Source: CAIJMI01 sp043798445 (GTDB taxonomy: Bacteria > Patescibacteriota > Microgenomatia > UBA10105 > UBA927). From it: 10,166 bases of DNA. The DNA lies in contig JAZDOQ010000033.1 of the NCBI GenBank assembly GCA_043798445.1, forward strand, positions 1-10,166, given 5' to 3'. Positions 6,220 through 10,166 of the stretch are shown in pieces. Both the position numbers and the translations under genes were made by a program. How positions within the stretch are numbered: the first letter of the stretch is position 1; each line of letters begins with the position of its first letter. The notes beneath the pieces were generated by a model. That model did no database searches. It was not told the origin of the DNA and worked only from the letters and a program-made list of their open reading frames with translations.

Positions 6220-6447
6220 TTCACAAGTGAATATCGGTAGGCGTTGATGAGGAAAGTCTTTTTACAAGGACCTCGAGCCTCGGAGCCTGAAATCGAAGAA
6301 ATTCGTTTACCTAAACGAAAAGTAGATTTCAATAATGAGTGAAATACAAAATGTATTTCTAAACAAAGGTGGCACCACGGTATATGTACCGTCCTTTTGA
6401 ACTTCCATCCCTCCTTAGGGGTGGAGATTCAAGTGGACGGTTTTTTT
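6220..6447 (+). promoter_or_regulatory. T-box riboswitch, probably arginine-specific, with a short Stem I
   Basis: RNA leader that binds uncharged tRNA and prevents termination. The hallmark is the T-box sequence AAAGGTGGCACCACGG. AAAGG (6365-6369) pairs with CCTTT (6393-6397) and ACGG (6377-6380) with CCGT (6389-6392), leaving the 7-nt bulge UGGCACC (6370-6376) that pairs with the tRNA NCCA end; its C implies discriminator base G73. Upstream is a 7-bp Stem III (GAAATAC 6341-6347 / GTATTTC 6353-6359). A Stem II-like hairpin (6289-6330) has GAA opposite AGTA. Stem I is compact: AGGC/GCCT (6239-6242 / 6285-6288), GAGG/CCTC (6249-6252 / 6278-6281), and a small apical hairpin (6256-6271). The 3' side of its internal loop, CTCGAG (6272-6277), contains CGA (Arg) followed by a purine. 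The T-box call is firm; the specifier is my hand-folded inference, supported by argH and argG downstream. Confidence 0.88.
6388..6447 (+). terminator. T-box intrinsic terminator (competes with the antiterminator)
   Basis: ACCGTCC (6388-6394) pairs with GGACGGT (6435-6441). Inside, TTGAA (6397-6401) pairs with TTCAA (6428-6432), and CTTCCATCCCT (6402-6412) pairs with AGGGGTGGAG (6417-6426) with one bulged U and a CCTT loop. A run of T follows to 6447. The 5' arm contains the CCGTCCTTT that the antiterminator needs, so the two folds exclude each other. Confidence 0.9.
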
Positions 6448-6458
6448 GTGGGGAAAAT

Positions 6459-6548
6459 ATGAAATTGTACTGTTCTGACCATATGTACTTCGTAACTGGT
6501 TTTGATACCAGTGCTTCGTTTGTGCTCCGACGATTTCGACGCGCGTAA
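6459..6548 (+). CDS. Putative arginine-rich leader peptide between T-box and argH
   Basis: A 29-codon ORF begins 11 nt after the T-box terminator run. Its last seven residues are Leu-Arg-Arg-Phe-Arg-Arg-Ala, encoded CTC CGA CGA TTT CGA CGC GCG, then TAA. Four Arg codons in six positions, all read by CGA/CGC-decoding tRNA, are what an attenuation leader for arginine genes would carry, and CGA is also the T-box specifier candidate. The ATG at 6459 has a weak GGGGA (6450-6454) upstream; an in-frame ATG at 6483 is the alternative. The stop codon sits in the GTAA loop of a GCGC/GCGC hairpin (6541-6552). No homologue is known to me. The match could be chance in a CpG-rich patch, but the operon context argues for function. 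Confidence 0.5.
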   Translation: MKLYCSDHMYFVTGFDTSASFVLRRFRRA

Positions 6549-6570
6549 GCGCTACAAACTTCGTTTTTTT
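6518..6570 (+). terminator. Possible second attenuator hairpin downstream of the Arg codons
   Basis: GTTTGT (6518-6523) is complementary to ACAAAC (6554-6559), enclosing the Arg codons and the GCGC-GTAA-GCGC hairpin (6541-6552). TTCG separates the right arm from a run of seven T (6564-6570). A ribosome stalled on the CGA codons would cover the left arm and block this fold. The stem is weak, so function as a terminator is uncertain. Confidence 0.32.
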
Positions 6571-6609
6571 ATCACGTTTTCTCGTACAAATTTTTTACCA
6601 AGGAGGTAT

Positions 6610-8133
6610 ATGAATAACAAAACAACAATGAATAAACTGTGGGGGTCTGCATTTAGTGAGGAGCCTAGCAAGGCGGTGATTGCATTTACTGCCGGACGGG
6701 ATGTGTTTGGCGTGCCACCAGCAGATATTGCACTTCTTCCATACGATGTGTGGGTGAATAAAGCCCATTGTGTCATGCTGGCGAAACAGGGAATTATTCC
6801 AATTGCTGATGCGGCAAAAATTTTACACGGTCTTACAGATCTTGAAATGCTTGTCAAAAATACTACGTTTACTCTCGATCCTGCGAAAGAAGATGTCCAC
6901 ACCAATATCGAATCTTGGTTGACAGAAAAATTAGGAATTGAGATTGCTGGAAAGCTCCATACTGCCCGGTCAAGAAATGATCAGGTGGCAGTTGATTGTG
7001 CGTTGTATTTGAAAGATCAAGCGTTGGCATTCATGCAAGAATCCATGATCTTAACGTCGGTTTTGATACACCTTGCGAAAGAATATGAAACCGCAATTGT
7101 TCCTGGATTTACGCATCACCAGCATGCCATGGTAACAACAGTAGGGCATATCTTTGCCGGTTTTGCATCGATGGTGTTACGCGACGCAAAAAAATTCTCA
7201 CACTGGTTGGAGATACACAATACGAGTCCATTGGGGAGTGTGGTTGCGTACGGCACAACACACCCGATTGATCCGTCATACACAGCAACACTGTTGGGGT
7301 TAGCGAAGCCTGCAATAAACTCGCTTGATGCAATCATGAATCGTTGGGAAGCGGAGGCTGATCTGGCATATCCACTCGTGAGTTTGATGAACCATCTTTC
7401 CAGTATCGCGCAAACCCTTATTCTTTGGGCAACACCGGAGTTTGGCATGATTTCACTTGCAGATCAGTATTCGACCGGCAGTTCCATTATGCCGCAAAAG
7501 AAAAATCCTGATCCTTTGGAGGTCATGAAGGCAAAAACGAGTGTTGTGCACGGACAACTTATGAGTTTGCTTGGTATTGGAAAAGCAAATTTTATTGGGT
7601 ATAACAGAGATTCTCAATGGACGAAATATCTCATTATGGACATGATTTATGAGTGTCAGATGGCGCCTTCAGTATTAGCAGGAGTGTTAGAAACGATGAC
7701 GGTAAACAAAAAGAATATGGCGATCTGGTGCACCAAAGGATTTATTGGCGCAACCACCATCATGGAACAATTGGTGACCAAATTTCATCTACCGATGCGT
7801 CAGGCAAAAATTGTGGTTGAAAAAGCAGTCAAATATTCAGAAGGACAGGGAATTATAAGTTATGAATCCATGCATACGGCGCTTAAAGATTTGCATCTTG
7901 ATGTCAAGATTACCGTAAAAGATGTGGATGCTTGGCAACACCCGGAAACGATTATCAGTCTGACGCAGTCATCAGGAGGTCCTGGAAAAGCAGCAATAGA
8001 CGCGTCATTAAAAGGGTTGTCTCATGAAGTACACACACTTCATTCTTGGCTGAAGATAGAGCAGCAACAGATGGCGCACTCCAAAGCGCTACTTGAGAAA
8101 GCCATAGTCAAAATTAAGAAAGGAAACATATGA
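6610..8133 (+). CDS. argH: Argininosuccinate lyase (divergent)
   Basis: Cleaves argininosuccinate into arginine and fumarate in the cytoplasm, the last step of arginine synthesis. From ATG 6610 it has 507 residues, about 40 more than typical ArgH. Family motifs: EDVHTNIE (94-101), KLHTARSRNDQVA (115-127), PGFTHHQH with the catalytic-type Thr-His at 168-169, SPLGS...GTTHPID (206-221), the flexible-loop signature GSSIMPQKKNPD (290-301) with its catalytic serine, and YNRD (331-334). Several positions differ from usual ArgH: WGGRF is WGSAF (11-15), THLQ-x-AQP is THHQHAM, and YNRD-x-QEDK is YNRDSQWTK. The start is set by AGGAGG at 6601-6606, only 3 nt from the ATG; the longer frame to 6502 overlaps leader structures. 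The stop overlaps the next start (ATGA at 8130). Control is by the T-box upstream. A related lyase with an altered substrate cannot be excluded. Confidence 0.88.
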   Translation: MNNKTTMNKLWGSAFSEEPSKAVIAFTAGRDVFGVPPADIALLPYDVWVNKAHCVMLAKQGIIPIADAAKILHGLTDLEMLVKNTTFTLDPAKEDVHTNIESWLTEKLGIEIAGKLHTARSRNDQVAVDCALYLKDQALAFMQESMILTSVLIHLAKEYETAIVPGFTHHQHAMVTTVGHIFAGFASMVLRDAKKFSHWLEIHNTSPLGSVVAYGTTHPIDPSYTATLLGLAKPAINSLDAIMNRWEAEADLAYPLVSLMNHLSSIAQTLILWATPEFGMISLADQYSTGSSIMPQKKNPDPLEVMKAKTSVVHGQLMSLLGIGKANFIGYNRDSQWTKYLIMDMIYECQMAPSVLAGVLETMTVNKKNMAIWCTKGFIGATTIMEQLVTKFHLPMRQAKIVVEKAVKYSEGQGIISYESMHTALKDLHLDVKITVKDVDAWQHPETIISLTQSSGGPGKAAIDASLKGLSHEVHTLHSWLKIEQQQMAHSKALLEKAIVKIKKGNI

Positions 8134-9113
8134 AAGAAATTCCATTCAGTATGCAGGGATTAGGGGTGTGTAAAAAAGATGCGCCATGTGCGTATCATGG
8201 TCCAAAAATCGGTTTGGAATATGGTGGTTTTGGCGGATCGGTTTTTCCACCAGATGCCGTTTGGGGACAACCATATCTTGCAGAGATTGCAGAGATACTG
8301 GCGATGAAAAAAAATGAAGTATCGTATACAAAAGCGCCTTTGGGAGAAAAACTTACAGGTGTTTTACATACGGTGAACGACTATTGGATACATCACACAA
8401 ATGATTTAAATGGGCCATTACATACAACTTGGAAACAGTGGAGTACGACGGCTCAGGAATTGGGTTTGTATGCTGCCGGGGGGTGGGCAGCCTCACCGCA
8501 TCAGTTGTCGCAATTTAAAGAAACAGTGAAAGTGTTGCACATGGAAGAAAAAATTGGATTTGACGATGTGCTTCGCGTTGGCACTGCTTCAGGAATTCAT
8601 ACACAGCAGGAAATTTTTGCTCTTGGAATTGCTGGTATTAAAAAACCTACGCTTTTTATTACTGATCTTTGTATGCCGCCGCTGAAAGAGAGTGAAGCTG
8701 TTGCACAAGCTGGGGTTGGGGGAACCATTCTCGGGTCATTTTTGAATTTTCATGAACGGATGAATAATTCTTGGCAGGTTGTAACAGCACATTTTGTTGA
8801 ATCATTTTTGCCCACCGCAGAAGAATATAGCAGCAAGCAAATGACTCGGGAGGATGCATTGGGTATTAAAACAGCGTTTTTTCAAAAAACGCATGATGTA
8901 TTGATTCCTGGAGGGGTGTTTATTCAAATACTCGGTACCGGTGCTGATGCACGCAGGTTTCATACACCAGAAGAAATACAACAATCGCTTGTTGCTGTGG
9001 GATTTGATTCGGACCATATTTTCATTGTTCCGACGACTGATCCGATGGACTATGAAAATGGAGTTCATCTGCAAGGAAATTATTTTGTTGTTGCACAGAA
9101 AGGAAACGTATGA
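8130..9113 (+). CDS. SAM-dependent methyltransferase-like protein, unrecognised subfamily
   Basis: A 327-residue soluble protein. The C-terminal two thirds looks like a class I (Rossmann) methyltransferase: first strand and glycine loop DDVLRVGTASGIHTQQ (about 145-160), second strand ending in an acidic residue, PTLFITDLCMPPL (173-185, Asp180), then VLIPGGVFIQILGTG (257-271), the usual 'LKPGG' strand region, and a final helix-strand pair near EEIQQSLVAVGF and NYFVVAQKG. The glycine loop is not a canonical GxGxG, so SAM binding is an inference. The first 140 residues match no family I know and include C14, C20, H23 and the run YGGFGGSVFPPDAVWGQPY. AAAGGA (8119-8124) lies 5 nt before the ATG, and ATGA overlaps link it to argH and the transporter. 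It could methylate arginine, a guanidino product or another small molecule; the substrate is unknown. Confidence 0.6.
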   Translation: MKEIPFSMQGLGVCKKDAPCAYHGPKIGLEYGGFGGSVFPPDAVWGQPYLAEIAEILAMKKNEVSYTKAPLGEKLTGVLHTVNDYWIHHTNDLNGPLHTTWKQWSTTAQELGLYAAGGWAASPHQLSQFKETVKVLHMEEKIGFDDVLRVGTASGIHTQQEIFALGIAGIKKPTLFITDLCMPPLKESEAVAQAGVGGTILGSFLNFHERMNNSWQVVTAHFVESFLPTAEEYSSKQMTREDALGIKTAFFQKTHDVLIPGGVFIQILGTGADARRFHTPEEIQQSLVAVGFDSDHIFIVPTTDPMDYENGVHLQGNYFVVAQKGNV

Positions 9114-10018
9114 AATTAGAGACAGTCGGTATTATCAGTATTTTGATTTGGGAATTGCTTATAGGAATAAGTCCGTTGGTGTACAAAATGATTCATCCTG
9201 CCATACCAAGTAGCGTGGTTGTTGCGATCCGTTTTGGTATTGCAGCATGTGTATTGCTGGTTTGGAAATTAGTAGAAAAACCTTGGAAGAAGCCTTATAT
9301 ACCGGTTTCGTGGAAAGTCATCGGCGGGTTAGCTTTTCTCGGGGCGTTTGGCTCTGGCTTCGCGTCGCTATGGAATGTGGTGGCAATTCGCAATATCGGA
9401 GTCATTCTTGCAACTTTGCTCACGAATCTTGAATTACCACTTGGGGTATTTCTTGGTTTTTTGATGCTGAAGGAACATATTACACCGATGTATCTTAAGA
9501 TTCTTGTCATTATTTGTTTTGGATATGTCCTTTTGATTGTCAAAAACGGTATTAGTTTACCAAGTGGAGGCTTATATAGTTTAGGTGTATTGGTAGCCCT
9601 TGGAGCGGCAGGAATTTGGGGAATGTGTACACTCGTCGGAAAAAAAATATTGAAGACATCGCTTTCACCGGTTGACGTAACTCTCTGGCGTATGCTTTTT
9701 GGTACGATGACAAATATTGTCGTTTTGTTGACGCAAGGTAACCTCACGATTACGCAGGTGTCTCATATCGCGACCATTGATTGGATTTATCTTTTTTGGC
9801 TTGGCGCGGTGACGAGTGGGTTGGGGTATGTGCTGTATTACAAAGCTCTGAATGTGTTACCGGTAAAAAAGATCTCGCTTTTTTTCCCGATTTCGACAGT
9901 TGTGAGTGTTCTTTTAGGTTTCGGAAGCGGGGAGTTCCCGCTTATTTCTCAGTGGATTGGCATTATTTTTATTGTTAGTGGCATTACGTTTCTTTTCATC
10001 AATAAGGAGCATATATGA
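9110..10018 (+). CDS. EamA/DMT-superfamily transporter
   Basis: A 302-residue integral membrane protein with about ten hydrophobic segments arranged as two repeated five-helix halves (roughly 1-140 and 150-298), the layout of drug/metabolite transporters with two EamA domains. Family-like features are the N-terminal WELLIGISPLVYKM, a VVVAIRFGIAACVLLVWK segment, LPLGVFLGFLMLKEHITPMYLKI (first-half 'L-x-E' region) and, in the second half, FPISTVVSVLLGF...QWIGIIFIVSGI. Such proteins usually export amino acids or other small metabolites, or take them up. Position between the methyltransferase and argG, with ATGA overlaps on both sides and AGGA 5 nt before the ATG, suggests it moves a substrate or product of this pathway. 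Direction and substrate cannot be told from sequence. Confidence 0.85.
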   Translation: MKLETVGIISILIWELLIGISPLVYKMIHPAIPSSVVVAIRFGIAACVLLVWKLVEKPWKKPYIPVSWKVIGGLAFLGAFGSGFASLWNVVAIRNIGVILATLLTNLELPLGVFLGFLMLKEHITPMYLKILVIICFGYVLLIVKNGISLPSGGLYSLGVLVALGAAGIWGMCTLVGKKILKTSLSPVDVTLWRMLFGTMTNIVVLLTQGNLTITQVSHIATIDWIYLFWLGAVTSGLGYVLYYKALNVLPVKKISLFFPISTVVSVLLGFGSGEFPLISQWIGIIFIVSGITFLFINKEHI

Positions 10019-10166
10019 AACAAACAACGAAATATGTCAAAGTTGCGTCTCATGAAGCAAAACAGGGGGAAGTGAAAACGGTACTTCTTCTGTATTCTGG
10101 TGGTTTAGACACCAGTGTGATGCTCAAATGGATTCAGGATATGTACAAAGCGCAGGTGATTACACT
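10015..10166 (+). CDS. argG: Argininosuccinate synthase, N-terminal part (cut by window end)
   Basis: Joins citrulline and aspartate with ATP to give argininosuccinate, the substrate of ArgH. Fifty complete codons are visible. After about 20 extra residues (MKQTTKYVKVASHEAKQGEV) comes KTVLLLYSGGLDTSVMLKWIQD, the ATP-pyrophosphatase P-loop SGGLDTS that is nearly diagnostic for ArgG at the N-terminus. Most ArgG proteins start only a few residues before this motif, so the extension is unusual. AAGGAG (10004-10009) lies 5 nt before the ATG, and the ATG overlaps the transporter stop (ATGA). It is the fourth gene of the T-box-controlled operon. The rest of the enzyme is outside the window. Confidence 0.93.
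   Translation, partial: MKQTTKYVKVASHEAKQGEVKTVLLLYSGGLDTSVMLKWIQDMYKAQVIT

Noticed and set aside
6502..6609. Longer argH start at 6502 adding 36 residues
   Set aside because: The extra part overlaps the leader peptide and its hairpins, resembles no ArgH sequence, and AGGAGG at 6601-6606 points to the ATG at 6610.
8130..10018. UGA recoded as an amino acid (alternative code seen in some CPR lineages)
   Set aside because: UGA ends three operon genes exactly at ATGA overlaps, with the next gene starting there, so it acts as a stop.

Overview
The window looks like a piece of a bacterial chromosome of moderate to low GC, probably from a Candidate Phyla Radiation (Patescibacteria) lineage. That placement is an inference. 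It rests on a compact layout, a DNA-uptake channel split into separate ComEC-core and metallo-hydrolase genes, a LeuS with a reduced editing insert, and several genes whose promoter -10 box lies directly in front of the start codon. TGA is used as an ordinary stop codon.

Left part (1-860): a tyrosine recombinase, cut by the window edge, reads leftward. An AT-rich intergenic stretch of about 480 bp follows, with repeated TATCAA/TTGATA inverted repeats. After it comes a possible 18-codon leader ORF with a strong ribosome binding site. Middle part (861-5892): leuS, comEA, a comEC core and a separate ComEC-type metallo-beta-lactamase-fold protein all read rightward. A small hypothetical protein (5893-6111) reads leftward, and its stop codon abuts that of the metallo-hydrolase.

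Right part (6184-10166): an arginine-related operon. A strong promoter drives a T-box riboswitch with a textbook antiterminator and terminator. The T-box is followed by a 29-codon ORF ending Leu-Arg-Arg-Phe-Arg-Arg-Ala, which looks like an arginine-sensing leader peptide, and then a possible second attenuator hairpin. Four genes follow, each overlapping the next by ATGA: an argininosuccinate lyase (argH), a SAM-methyltransferase-like protein of unrecognised subfamily, an EamA/DMT-type transporter, and argininosuccinate synthase (argG, cut by the window end).

ArgG and ArgH together convert citrulline plus aspartate into arginine plus fumarate, so the operon could salvage arginine from citrulline under control of arginyl-tRNA charging. 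The embedded methyltransferase and transporter suggest an additional step, such as making or moving a methylated or guanidino compound. The most interesting part is the apparent tandem of a short-Stem-I T-box and an Arg-codon leader peptide.
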